A stretch of 35,182 bases of DNA from Hadesarchaea archaeon (GCA_021163965.1 JAGGTB010000012.1:1-35182), one strand, 5' to 3'. Positions 26,037-35,182 are shown, counted from the stretch's first letter. Notes: generated from the sequence alone by a model not told the origin. Translations and numbers: made by a program.

Positions 26037-27038
26037 GTGATTATTCCGGCCCGAATTAAGCGTATCCCCAGCAAAATTTTGAGTTACCGATCATTTAGCG
26101 TATCTGTAATTCTGGTCGGGATGATCATAGGATTTTGGGCAATCACGCCCGAGCATAAGTTTATTTCATCTCCCGTTATTGACATTTTTCTGACAGTATC
26201 GCCCATGATAACCATAGTTACAATAGCTATGGCGTTGCTCTTAATTTCCGGTGAATTTGACCTTTCGGTGGGTTCGATTTATGCGCTTGCCAGCGCGATC
26301 GTGGCCATCTTGTACACAAATCATGGTGTAAATCCGGTCATAGCGGTAATCATCGCTTTAACTCTCGCTGGTGTTTTGGGTGGTTTTATAAATGGAATAG
26401 TTGTGACCAAACTGAGAATATCCTCACTTATAGCAACATTGGCCACGATGTGGATATATCGAGGAGCAACACTTCTTATTACCGAGGAAGGGCGTGAAAT
26501 ACCCTATTACCCTGGAAAGATGTTCCCAACTTTCGAAAAATTTTTCTGCGGCAAAATTTTGGGAGGACTCCCCGTCCAATTTCTGTGGCTAATAGTAATT
26601 GCTATACTTCTATGGATATTGCTCGAGCATACTAAGTTCGGCAATTGGATATTTGCTACCGGAAGCAACAAGGAGTCAGCGCGGATGATGGGGATAAACA
26701 CGGACAGGGTAAAGATAATTTGTTTTATACTAGTAGGATTTTTGGCAGCATTTGCAGGGATCATACAAACAACCCGAATTCACATAGCGGCTCCTTGGAC
26801 AGCACAAACGATGAACCTTGAGGCGATCGCCGGAGCTGTTGTGGGAGGAACCTTGCTCACCGGAGGCGTCGGATCTATTCTAGGTGCAGTACTTGGAGCG
26901 TTTAGTCTCCGGGTTCTGAGTCTAGGCCTCGTTATGATGGGCCTCTCTCCATACGTCTACATGGTAGCCACCGGCGTACTGCTAATTTTGGCCGTGGCTT
27001 TCAACGAGTTGGTGAGACGGTGGATGTCACACAGATAG
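26037..27038 (+). CDS. Sugar ABC transporter permease (RbsC-like)
   Basis: GTG start preceded by GGAGGG; LLISGEFDLSVGSIYALASAIVA, FINGIVVTKLRISSLIATLATM, GSNKESARMMGINTDRVKIICFILVGFLAAFAGI. Confidence 0.95.
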   Translation: MIIPARIKRIPSKILSYRSFSVSVILVGMIIGFWAITPEHKFISSPVIDIFLTVSPMITIVTIAMALLLISGEFDLSVGSIYALASAIVAILYTNHGVNPVIAVIIALTLAGVLGGFINGIVVTKLRISSLIATLATMWIYRGATLLITEEGREIPYYPGKMFPTFEKFFCGKILGGLPVQFLWLIVIAILLWILLEHTKFGNWIFATGSNKESARMMGINTDRVKIICFILVGFLAAFAGIIQTTRIHIAAPWTAQTMNLEAIAGAVVGGTLLTGGVGSILGAVLGAFSLRVLSLGLVMMGLSPYVYMVATGVLLILAVAFNELVRRWMSHR

Positions 27039-27091
27039 CTAAAAAATTTTGAAGAGCACTACTTACAGCCAATTCTAAGCACACATTTCAT

Positions 27092-27111
27092 CCCATCTTA
27101 GAGGTGATGGG
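27092..27111 (+). terminator. Hairpin downstream of RbsC-like gene
   Basis: CCCATC-TTAGAGGT-GATGGG followed by CTCTTTT. Confidence 0.4.
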
Positions 27112-27190
27112 CTCTTTTAAACGCGTAGTTTTTGACATTTGGAGGCAAGCATCCTTGGCCAGACTCACCTAATTTCTGTTAACCTCGCCT

Positions 27191-28102
27191 TCACTCCCGT
27201 AGCTCCACCTCGATTTCCATCAAATCGTGGGCGAGAATCAAATTTGGAAAAATCTTCTTGGCTCGCTCTAAAAATTTCGACGTGTCCAGATATCGGGGGC
27301 TCACGTGGAAAAGTATCAACTTGCGAACTCCTGCTTCTCTCGCGATCTCGGCGGCAAGCCTCGGAGTTGAGTGACCGCTCTCGAGGGCGCGATCCTCGAG
27401 GTCGTCGCCAAGCGTTGCCTCGTGAATCAAAATGTCTGCCCCTCGAGCCAGCTCGACTACTTTTTTCGACGGTCTCGTGTCGCTTACGTACACCACCTTG
27501 CGCCCAGGCCTGGGTGGCCCCATTACTTGCTCAGGTCTCACCGTCCTACCATCCTGCAATCTGACCTCTTTGCCCGCCTGTAGCCTCGAGAAATCCGGGC
27601 CCAGTTTGACTCCCAGCTTCTCGGCCCTTTCGGGGTAAAATCTGCCCGGGCGTTCCTTCTCGATCAAAGCGTACCCGATTACCGGGACATCGTGATCCAG
27701 CTCGCACGTACCGATCCAGTATCCATCCCGGCTGAGTTTTTGGCCAGGTTCTAGCTCGTGGAGTTCGATTTCAAAAGTTTGCGTGTACAGAGGGATTCGA
27801 AGAAGGGATCCAATCTTTTCTTTAGTGCCGGGGGGTCCGTAGATCTGCAACTTTCTCTCTCTGCGCATAAGCGACATAGTTTGTACCAGTCCTGGAAGGC
27901 CGAGAAAGTGATCGCCGTGGAAGTGCGTGATGAAAACGGCATCGAGTTTCAACGGACTCAGACCGGCACGGACCATTTGGCGTTGGGTTCCCTCGCCACA
28001 ATCGAAAAGTAAGGTCTCGCCACCCCTCCTGATCGCCACGGCTGGCAGACCCCTCTCAGCTGTCGGCATGCTTCCACCGGTTCCGAGGAAGATTATCCTC
28101 AT
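27191..28102 (-). CDS. rnz: Ribonuclease Z
   Basis: IIFLGTGGSMPTAERGLPAVAIRRGGETLLFDCGEGTQRQM, FITHFHGDHFLGLPGL. Confidence 0.97.
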   Translation of the reverse strand: MRIIFLGTGGSMPTAERGLPAVAIRRGGETLLFDCGEGTQRQMVRAGLSPLKLDAVFITHFHGDHFLGLPGLVQTMSLMRRERKLQIYGPPGTKEKIGSLLRIPLYTQTFEIELHELEPGQKLSRDGYWIGTCELDHDVPVIGYALIEKERPGRFYPERAEKLGVKLGPDFSRLQAGKEVRLQDGRTVRPEQVMGPPRPGRKVVYVSDTRPSKKVVELARGADILIHEATLGDDLEDRALESGHSTPRLAAEIAREAGVRKLILFHVSPRYLDTSKFLERAKKIFPNLILAHDLMEIEVELRE

Positions 28103-28111
28103 TGACCCCCC

Positions 28112-29149
28112 TCACAGGAACCTCTTTTTCCTGAGCACATAGATGTTCCGAACCAACGACTTGTGAACGCGCTGGCTGTGTTTTTCCACCAACTTAAACC
28201 CAACGTCCTCTGCGAAATCCTCCAAGGCGATTCCGGAGGGAGAAGTAATACACATGTGGCGGCCTGGCTTCAGCGCCCGAACGAGACTTGGAAGCGCTTG
28301 CTCGTAAATTCTCGGAAGTTCCAGCCCCCTTGTGCTTACCTGCCTCCCATACGGAGGGTCCGTTGCTATCGCATCCACCTCCTCCTCGAGCTCGAGTTGT
28401 CTGGCATCGCCCAGAAGGAGCTCATAATCCTTAACCCCGAATTGTTTCAGATTCTTCTCCGCGCCCTCGAGCGATTTCGGGTCGATGTCCACGCCCACAG
28501 CTCTAGCTCCAATTAATCCGGCTTCGAGAAGAATGCCACCGACGCCGACAAACGGATCTAACACAACACCACCTCTGGGGGTTCGAGCCAAGTTCACCAT
28601 GCACCTAGCTAGCTTTGGCTTGATGGTTCCCGGGTGAAATACCGCGCGGTGCTTCGGCTCCCTCCGTCTGAACTGGCTGGTATCGATGCTTGCCTCTTTT
28701 ATTCCAACCGCGCACTTATCCCCCGTGAGCACAGCGAGCATCTCCACATCTGGCGAAGAGAGATCGACTTTGAAATCCACTTCGCTTCTTATGAGGTCAG
28801 CTATTTTTCGCGCGAGTTCTCCGACATCGATTTCTGGTGAATAGCGCTTTACGCGCTTAACCCTGACTGCAAAGCTCTTCCCGTGTGGAATAATATCCAC
28901 TAAGTCCGAACTTCCCACCGCATCCGGAACCTCGCTGACGAGAGCGGTGCAGATGTGCTCCCCTATCCACTGAGTCATCGCAAGCCTCTTGGCGAGAATC
29001 TGAGGGTCAGCCTTCGTCTCGAGGATTAGAACTTGGTCGAGCTCCTCATCCACTTTATATACTCTGTGTTCGGCTTCTATCGCTCCAAACACTTCAGCCG
29101 CGGGCAGGCTTGGGTGCTCCCCCGACAGAAGAAACATGAGCCTCCTCAT
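28112..29149 (-). CDS. tRNA (guanine10-N2)-methyltransferase (Trm-G10 / Trm11 family; THUMP + Rossmann MTase)
   Basis: GVVLDPFVGVGGILLEAGLIGARAVGVDIDPKSLEGA, IATDPPYGRQVST. Confidence 0.92.
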   Translation of the reverse strand: MRRLMFLLSGEHPSLPAAEVFGAIEAEHRVYKVDEELDQVLILETKADPQILAKRLAMTQWIGEHICTALVSEVPDAVGSSDLVDIIPHGKSFAVRVKRVKRYSPEIDVGELARKIADLIRSEVDFKVDLSSPDVEMLAVLTGDKCAVGIKEASIDTSQFRRREPKHRAVFHPGTIKPKLARCMVNLARTPRGGVVLDPFVGVGGILLEAGLIGARAVGVDIDPKSLEGAEKNLKQFGVKDYELLLGDARQLELEEEVDAIATDPPYGRQVSTRGLELPRIYEQALPSLVRALKPGRHMCITSPSGIALEDFAEDVGFKLVEKHSQRVHKSLVRNIYVLRKKRFL

Positions 29150-29157
29150 TAAAACCC

Positions 29158-30024
29158 CTAGCGAAGCGCATCCGCGATGAGTGGTGCCACGGTGATCCTG
29201 CTAATCTCTCGCTCGATAGTGTCGGTGGCAAAAACCTCCTCTGCTCCCGCTCTTCTAATTTTTTCCAAAGCATCGCCAACCAAGACAGCATGCGTACAGG
29301 CAACATAGATCTTCCCCGCCCCTTGCTTCCGCAGGATCTTGGAGGCCTCAACTATCGTGCCTCCTGTGCTTATTATGTCATCGACCAGTACTGCGTCTCT
29401 CCCCCTGACGTTGAGTCTTTTCGGCTCCATCTTCACCTTAGTTGGTGTCTCTCGATGTTTCACAAGATAATCAAAATCGGCTTGGAGTTCGCCCGCCACG
29501 CATTCAGCATGATGCAGGGCCCCTTGATCTGGGGCCAAAACGACGGGGTCTCTAAGCTCAAATCTTCTTAGGTACTTCCCCACTAGTGGCATTGCGGTGA
29601 GGTTTCTAGCTGGAATCTTGAAAGACTCCATCGCCTTATCACTGTGTACGTCGACGGTGACGAATTCATCGGCGCCAGCGCCCTCCAGTAAGACTCGGAC
29701 AGTCTGGGCGCTCACGACTTCTCCCGGCTCAAAGCGCTTGTCCTGCCTAGCGTATCCCAAGTACGGAACAACCGCTGAAACCCTCTCGGCCCCTAGGTCT
29801 TTAGCGACGTGAAGGAGGAAAAAGAGCTCCATGAAGTTGTCATTCTGCGGCTGGCAAGTAGACTGAACTACCGCCACAGCTTCTCCCTTGAGCTCTTGTG
29901 GAACCCGCACGTAGAGTTCTCCATCTGGAAAGCGCTTGAGTTCCGGTCTCACAAGCTCGCACCCAAGTTCGGCCGCAACCCGCTCGGAGAGATTTCTGGA
30001 TGCTGACCCGGCTACAACCAGCAT
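29158..30024 (-). CDS. prs: Ribose-phosphate pyrophosphokinase
   Basis: KRFPDGELYVRVP, PYLGYARQDKRFEPGE, VDVHSDKAMESF, AVLVDDIISTGGTIVEA PRPP-binding loop. Confidence 0.96.
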   Translation of the reverse strand: MLVVAGSASRNLSERVAAELGCELVRPELKRFPDGELYVRVPQELKGEAVAVVQSTCQPQNDNFMELFFLLHVAKDLGAERVSAVVPYLGYARQDKRFEPGEVVSAQTVRVLLEGAGADEFVTVDVHSDKAMESFKIPARNLTAMPLVGKYLRRFELRDPVVLAPDQGALHHAECVAGELQADFDYLVKHRETPTKVKMEPKRLNVRGRDAVLVDDIISTGGTIVEASKILRKQGAGKIYVACTHAVLVGDALEKIRRAGAEEVFATDTIEREISRITVAPLIADALR

Positions 30025-30079
30025 CTGAAACACCTGAATTCCTTTAGAAGTTGACGGTAAAAACATTTAATCGAGGAAA

Positions 30080-31171
30080 ATGTGGCGAGTTCTTAGACCG
30101 GATTCCGTAGCCGTGCTGGGGGATGAACTGATCCGAAGTTCCTTGAAGAGGTACTTCGCGGTTATGGAAAATAAGCTCCCCGCGAGATTCCAAGTGGCCA
30201 AGCGTGTCCCGGTTAGAACGGATCTCGGCTCGGAGACCAAAAAACTCTGGCGCGTGCACGAACAAGCTCTTAAGAGGTTCCGAAAACTCTTGGCGGACAT
30301 CGATAGTGGGAGAACAAAAATCGAGGAACTGGAGAAGCCTGAGCTATCCCTACTGGACCTGAAAATTGAGCTGTCCAGGCGTATACTGGAGTCCTGTCAT
30401 TTTTGCGAGTGGAAATGCGGAGTCAACCGAAAAGCTGGGGAGCGGGGGGCGTGCGGCGTTGGGGAGCGATCGCGAGTCGCCTCGGAATTCATGCACTACG
30501 GGGAAGAACCAGAGCTCGTACCGAGTTATACCATCTTCTTCAGTGGGTGTACATTCAAGTGTTGCTTTTGTCAAAACTGGGACATTTCCCAGTTTCCGGA
30601 AAATGGAGTCGAGACCTCTCCAAGGACCTTGTCGAGCCTCGTCTCCGTTCACCGCCGGGAAGGAGCCAGAAACGTCAATTGGGTTGGCGGTGACCCGACG
30701 CCGAACATCCATGATATCCTAGCGGCACTTAACGTGTGCGAGGAAAACGTCCCTTCCGTCTGGAACTCAAACATGTATTTGAGCCTTGAAGGAATGAAGC
30801 TCCTCTTTGCAACACAGGACGTTTATCTCACCGATTTCAAATACGGAAACAACAGATGCGCTCTGAGATATTCTAAAGTTCCGAGGTATTGGGAGGTAGT
30901 GACACGAAATCACCGTTTGGCCTTCGCTGACGCGGAGCTCATCATCCGGCACCTAGTCCTCCCAGAGCACATCGAGTGTTGTACTAAACCTATTCTAAAG
31001 TGGATAGCCGACAATCTTGGCGCGACGGTCAGGGTCAACATCATGAACCAGTATAGACCATGCTACGAAGCTAAAAAATACGAGGAGATCAATCGGCGTA
31101 TAACTCACGAAGAGTACGAAAGCGCCTTGAGGATGGCTAAGAAGGCCGGGTTAAAGAATCTCGGAACTTAG
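30080..31171 (+). CDS. Radical SAM protein, PflX-like (COG1313-type)
   Basis: FSGCTFKCCFCQNWDIS (CX3CX2C), upstream CHFCEWKCGVNRKAGERGACGVG, NWVGGDPTPNIHDIL. Confidence 0.9.
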   Translation: MWRVLRPDSVAVLGDELIRSSLKRYFAVMENKLPARFQVAKRVPVRTDLGSETKKLWRVHEQALKRFRKLLADIDSGRTKIEELEKPELSLLDLKIELSRRILESCHFCEWKCGVNRKAGERGACGVGERSRVASEFMHYGEEPELVPSYTIFFSGCTFKCCFCQNWDISQFPENGVETSPRTLSSLVSVHRREGARNVNWVGGDPTPNIHDILAALNVCEENVPSVWNSNMYLSLEGMKLLFATQDVYLTDFKYGNNRCALRYSKVPRYWEVVTRNHRLAFADAELIIRHLVLPEHIECCTKPILKWIADNLGATVRVNIMNQYRPCYEAKKYEEINRRITHEEYESALRMAKKAGLKNLGT

Positions 31172-31218
31172 AACCCCGCCGCGATGGAAATTGATAAGGA
31201 AAAGCATGATGAGCTCGC

Positions 31219-31231
31219 AATCTTTAAATAG
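31219..31231 (+). promoter_or_regulatory. TATA-box-like promoter element upstream of sugar-binding protein
   Basis: CAATCTTTAAATAGCG about 55 nt upstream of ATG, followed by SD. Confidence 0.45.
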
Positions 31232-31279
31232 CGTGGAGAAAAAGATAATTCGTAAAAAATACCGAAAAGGAGGAGAAAT

Positions 31280-32428
31280 ATGAATAGAGAAATCGGTTAT
31301 GGGACTGCCACAGTAGTAGCTATTATTGTGATAGTAGCAATTGTCGCGGGAGCCATAGGTTACATTGTAAAGCCAGAGCCGGCGGAATTGTCCGAGTTGG
31401 AAGCCAAGGTAGACGAACAGAAGGCTACAATAGACCAACAGAGAGCTACAATAGACGAGCTAGAAGCCAGGATTGCCGAGTTGGAGGCCCAAATTCCGGC
31501 ACCTCTCGAGACGATAAAAGTAGCCTTTATATGCCACGGCAGTTCCGAGGATCCGTGTTGGATAGCATACCATAACGGTGCAAAAGCTCTGGCGGAGCGT
31601 CTCAGAAATGTCGAGGTGGTTTTCAGATATGCTGCAGAGGACATACCCAAACAGGTTGATATGATAAGAGAGGAAATCGCCCGCGGCGTTGATGCGATAA
31701 TTGTTTCGATAGCAGATAAAGATGCCCTAGATGCACCAATTCAGGAAGCAAGAGATGCGGGAATTGTTGTGATCGCCTACGACTGTGACGATCCGGAAGG
31801 GGCAGAGGGCAACGCGAGGCAAGCTTTTGTCACAAGCTCCGTAACAGGGGGAGGCTTATGCTATGATACCGGCTATCTGAGGGGCCAGCTCGTAGCAGAT
31901 TACGGAATTCCTGAAGGCGGCCATATATTCTTCCCAAACGAGGGGCCCGGAGCAACGTGGTCGGAGGCGTGCAAACAGGGATTCATAGATGCCCTTGCTG
32001 AGAGGGGCTATATCGAGGGCGTAGATTACTACTTGGACGAGATAGAGGCCACCTACAGCGTGGAGACAGCGGAAGAGCGTATAAGAGCGTACCTCGTGGC
32101 ACATCCCGAAGTCGACATACTTGTACCTTGCGGAGGTTGCACTTCAATTGCGAGCGTTCTGGCAGAGGAAGCCCTCGGAATGGAACCCGGGGAGGTGCCA
32201 ATCTTCTCGTGGCCGCACGGCGATGTGGACGCCCGAGGGATACGAGAGGGATTGGTCATCGCTGGTGTAACCGACTCGCACTCAAGCGTTGGAGCCATTT
32301 GCTTGTATGAAGCAGTTATGGCAGTTGAGTTCGGTGTCGGTCCGATAGATGTAACCATGCCACTAGTCGTGGTAGATCAGAGCAACATTGACGAGTGGGC
32401 ACCAGGCTGGGAAAATATGTTATACTAA
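31280..32428 (+). CDS. Sugar ABC transporter substrate-binding protein (Peripla_BP_4-like), N-terminal TM anchor plus coiled-coil stalk
   Basis: N-terminal TM, ELEAKVDEQKATIDQQRATIDELEARIAELEAQ coiled coil, then VAFICHGSSEDPCWIAYHNGAKALAER...VDAIIVSIADKDALDAPIQEARDAGIVVIAYDCD; SD AAAGGAGGAG. Confidence 0.92.
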   Translation: MNREIGYGTATVVAIIVIVAIVAGAIGYIVKPEPAELSELEAKVDEQKATIDQQRATIDELEARIAELEAQIPAPLETIKVAFICHGSSEDPCWIAYHNGAKALAERLRNVEVVFRYAAEDIPKQVDMIREEIARGVDAIIVSIADKDALDAPIQEARDAGIVVIAYDCDDPEGAEGNARQAFVTSSVTGGGLCYDTGYLRGQLVADYGIPEGGHIFFPNEGPGATWSEACKQGFIDALAERGYIEGVDYYLDEIEATYSVETAEERIRAYLVAHPEVDILVPCGGCTSIASVLAEEALGMEPGEVPIFSWPHGDVDARGIREGLVIAGVTDSHSSVGAICLYEAVMAVEFGVGPIDVTMPLVVVDQSNIDEWAPGWENMLY

Positions 32429-32434
32429 GAAGAA

Positions 32435-32475
32435 GGAATGCGCAAAAATTAATTGCGCATTTCCTTTTTTATTTT
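32435..32475 (+). terminator. Stem-loop followed by T-tract, downstream of sugar-binding protein
   Basis: GGAATGCGCAA - AAATTAA - TTGCGCATTTCC then TTTTTTATTTTATT. Confidence 0.65.
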
Positions 32476-32575
32476 ATTATTTTAAAATTGTGATAGAGTT
32501 CGGGATCGCCTCTTCTTTGTCAAATCGCTGGTTCCCACGCCAATAATCCACGACCGTTAGAAATACAATAATTGA

Positions 32576-33967
32576 TTACTCATAAACTAATGGCGTTATT
32601 CCTTTCATCTTACAGATGGCCTTCAATTCTTCTGTGTAATCCCCGTAAACCAAAACCCAGTGGAACCCCTGCCAGTTTTCTAGGATCTGTGAAGCGTTGT
32701 TCACTTTTACTTGAGAACGGCAAATTCTCAGATCAGGAGTTCCCATCACTCTTCCCCTAACAATAAGCATCTTATCCAGATCAAAAGAAAACCCTGCCAC
32801 TGTTACTTCCCCCTCTTTAAAGGTTGGCTTTGGGGTGGCTCCATAATTTGACTCGTGATGTGTCCGCACTTGATAAGGAAAGTTCGGTTTATCAAACCCA
32901 AGCAACTTTGTGGGTGAAGTGCAGTGGGCCAAAATTAGCGTTCCATCCTTCTCATTCACCGTTGGGTCATGGAAGAACACGGGTTTTCCCGAGATGTATC
33001 GTATAAGGTATTGTAAACCCATAGCTGCGGGATCTGCCTCACATGTTGCTACGATTCCTGAATCATTAAAAATAGAAAAAGCCATGCAAGGGGTGGCTTT
33101 AGTCATTTCCACTAATTCGCTTAGGCAATTTACGGTAATCCAATCGGCTTTATTTTCCTCGATATATTTCTTTAAAACCAAATAATAAATCCCTGCACGA
33201 AGAAGCTTCTCTTCTGTAGGTTCAACTACTTCTGTACTCTTGGATACAAAATCTTCAATTATTTTTCTCGCTTCCTGCTGTTTATTTTTATCTTCATAAA
33301 ATTTCTTGAAGTCCCTTGCAAATTCGTCGTAAGTGTAAAATCGTACATCATGACCAAACAGCTCAATACTTCTCTTAAGGGTGGACCACCCTCCTAGTTC
33401 TGCATTTATTGGCCCCACGCAGACAAGCTTTGCTGAGGAAATTTTTTCTAAGGCGTAGACGCTTCTTAAGATTGTTTTTAGCCTCCTCTCATCTCCCTCT
33501 ACTTGGAAGACTCTATTCACAAGGTGATGTCGCTTGAGAAATTGATAAGCCGGGGGTGTAAACAGGGTCCCTGCGTAAATATTTGGCCCAAACTTATCGA
33601 ATAAAATAATATACTTTGAAGCGGAGGCTATCGCATTTACCAGTTTACTGCACATCTCGGGACGACACCACTCCAAAGGGGAAATTCCCAAGATTATGTT
33701 TACAGCTGTCTTTTTCAGTTCATCAAAATTTTTCAACACGTCGCCTAAATTCTGAATTTCTATTTCCGGTAAAAACTCGATCTTCATTCCCTCTTTTCTT
33801 AAATCTGAGATTAGACCCTCAATTTGCTGGCAAACCACGGATTTTTCCCCTTCGTAATCCTCTTTACATCTGACAAACCCCCAGTAACCATCTTTTACCG
33901 GTTCCTCGGAAAGCCAGTGATCCGCGGGCTTACCGATTACTAACCTCACACGTAGGGCAAAATCCAT
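32576..33967 (-). CDS. L-fucose/L-arabinose isomerase-like sugar isomerase
   Basis: 463 aa; VNCLSELVEMTKATPCMAFSIFNDSGIVATCEADPAAMGLQYLIRYISGKPVFFHDPTVNEKDGTLILAHCTSPTKL..HHESNYG is the FucI/AraA-like C-terminal pattern. Confidence 0.85.
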   Translation of the reverse strand: MDFALRVRLVIGKPADHWLSEEPVKDGYWGFVRCKEDYEGEKSVVCQQIEGLISDLRKEGMKIEFLPEIEIQNLGDVLKNFDELKKTAVNIILGISPLEWCRPEMCSKLVNAIASASKYIILFDKFGPNIYAGTLFTPPAYQFLKRHHLVNRVFQVEGDERRLKTILRSVYALEKISSAKLVCVGPINAELGGWSTLKRSIELFGHDVRFYTYDEFARDFKKFYEDKNKQQEARKIIEDFVSKSTEVVEPTEEKLLRAGIYYLVLKKYIEENKADWITVNCLSELVEMTKATPCMAFSIFNDSGIVATCEADPAAMGLQYLIRYISGKPVFFHDPTVNEKDGTLILAHCTSPTKLLGFDKPNFPYQVRTHHESNYGATPKPTFKEGEVTVAGFSFDLDKMLIVRGRVMGTPDLRICRSQVKVNNASQILENWQGFHWVLVYGDYTEELKAICKMKGITPLVYE

Positions 33968-33991
33968 GAGAATCTTGTCTATCTTCTTTAG

Positions 33992-34144
33992 TCAATCGTT
34001 TAAAGTTTTTTGGGCTAGAAGGGCTAGAAGTAGTAGGTTTTGTACTTCCTCATCAAATACATCGGATGCTAATTTTTTGGAAACCCAAAACTCATCCTGT
34101 TCCCCCAAGAACTCATCCACGAGCGACTGTAGAAACTGAACAGG
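33992..34144 (-). pseudogene. Short open frame lacking start/intact 5' end, between kinase and isomerase
   Basis: Minus-frame reads PVQFLQSLVDEFLGEQDEFWVSKKLASDVFDEEVQNLLLLALLAQKTLND*, protein-like but absent from the ORF track. Confidence 0.35.
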
Positions 34145-34173
34145 TCATTGATTTCATCTTCCTCCCGTATAGA

Positions 34174-35182
34174 CTACTTCTTGGAAGAGCTGACTATCGA
34201 ATAAATATATGCCGCCGAGGCAGTATCTCCGGCCCCCACGGATGAGAAGAAACTTCTCCTCTTGAAGCAGGGGGTAGCGACTAACTCCCCCCCCTTCACC
34301 GTCGTGGCGTATTCCTTCAAGATTTTCTTCACGGCCACCTTTCCCTCCTCCGAATAGTTCCTCACCCTCGCTCGCTCCACGAGTTCCTTGAAGTTAGGAA
34401 AACGTCCAGTTTCCACACGAAACACGCCCGCCGCAGCAGCGTTCATTTGGGCTTTCTCCAGCAATTTCTTGCTGTGTCTCGTGCTCAGCGAAACCTGGTA
34501 CTCAGGCGTGTGCAACCATATCGTCGATAAGTTCTCGGAGGAATCCAGCAAGTCGCGCATCGCTTGAAATTCATCCACCGCTTCCGCCTCAAGTGTCTCC
34601 GATATCTGTACGGCCTCCTCGTCGTTCACGGAGAGGTAATCGAAGAGAGAGTAGATTTCGCAGAGGTATTTCCTACCTCTCTCGCTGTAGGCCGCCAAGC
34701 TTCCGGCATCGGTGAAGAGCGGAGATCCCGTGGCTTCGCGAATTTTTTCTATCGTATCCTTCACCAGCTGGAAATCTCGGCTATTTATCCCCGCAGCGAA
34801 CATAACGTGCCATCCAACCAAGCTTATCATATCCAAACCGCCGCGATCCTGCTGGATCTGATTCAGAATGTCGGGTAACTTTCGGATATATCCCCGTAGC
34901 TGAGCAATCCTTCGCCCCTTCCCCTCACAAAGGATGTAGCGGTTCGTGTACTCGTTGGTGTCACGGGTTTGAAAGATAAGCGATACCGGTTGATGATACA
35001 ACTTACAGGCGAACGATAAGTCAGAGCTCTCAAAATGCCTTAGGCTCTCGGGTGGCGCTTTCTTGAGATTTTGAAATAACCCGCCAACGAAAATAACGTT
35101 TCCGCCCAACGCCCTCACAGCCGCCGCTTCCTGCGCACCGTTTCCACCGAGAGAATACTTTATTTCAGCCCCATGCGCGATG
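34174..35182 (-). CDS. ADP-dependent sugar kinase-like protein (ADPGK/PfkC-related), 5' end beyond window
   Basis: Frame stays open to the window edge (IAHGAEIKYSLGGNGAQEAAAVRALGGNVIFVGGL); C-terminal SFFSSVGAGDTASAAYIYS GAGDT catalytic motif. Confidence 0.65.
   Translation of the reverse strand, partial: IAHGAEIKYSLGGNGAQEAAAVRALGGNVIFVGGLFQNLKKAPPESLRHFESSDLSFACKLYHQPVSLIFQTRDTNEYTNRYILCEGKGRRIAQLRGYIRKLPDILNQIQQDRGGLDMISLVGWHVMFAAGINSRDFQLVKDTIEKIREATGSPLFTDAGSLAAYSERGRKYLCEIYSLFDYLSVNDEEAVQISETLEAEAVDEFQAMRDLLDSSENLSTIWLHTPEYQVSLSTRHSKKLLEKAQMNAAAAGVFRVETGRFPNFKELVERARVRNYSEEGKVAVKKILKEYATTVKGGELVATPCFKRRSFFSSVGAGDTASAAYIYSIVSSSKK

Noticed and set aside
34012-34029. Tandem GGGCTAGAA repeat
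   Set aside because: Only two copies and explained by a Leu/Ala-rich frame (LLLLALLA); too short to call a repeat element.

Overview
The window is archaeal-looking DNA: SD-led genes, TATA-like promoters, archaeal GuaA PPase subunit, Trm-G10, RNase Z, archaeal-type Prs and an ADPGK-like kinase. (1) 1-3.3 kb holds a CRISPR adaptation/processing module on the minus strand (cas6, a frameshifted MNT nucleotidyltransferase, a short ORF, cas4, cas1, cas2). No effector genes and no repeat array are visible. (2) 3.4-11.6 kb is mostly housekeeping: MNT protein, guaA(B), zinc-ribbon protein, flavodoxin/WrbA-like, HhH-GPD glycosylase-like plus XPD-like helicase, CaCA exchanger, Kef-type antiporter, UPF0248/DUF504, MBL hydrolase. 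(3) 11.7-14 kb has a right-handed beta-helix protein with an internal HhH segment, and a small membrane protein. (4) 14.2-27 kb is a carbohydrate island: Opp-type ABC transporter (oppFDCB plus a membrane-anchored binding protein), GH1 glycosidase, nagB, sugar ABC ATPase, PPi-type phosphofructokinase, aldose-1-epimerase-like protein, RbsC-like permease. It continues at 31.3-35.2 kb with a sugar-binding protein, a fucose/arabinose-isomerase-like protein and an ADPGK-like kinase running off the right edge. (5) 27-31 kb holds rnz, trm-G10, prs and a PflX-like radical SAM gene. The most interesting observation is the GH1 protein. Its catalytic nucleophile is replaced (ITENG to ITSNG), the Asn before the acid/base is Asp (TLNEP to TLDEP), and the Tyr that normally contacts the nucleophile is Phe (GLNYF). 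It sits divergently next to nagB across a 10-bp-arm inverted repeat. This suggests a non-classical, possibly substrate-assisted, amino-sugar-active GH1 or a pseudoenzyme. All assignments come from reading the sequence; no searches were run.
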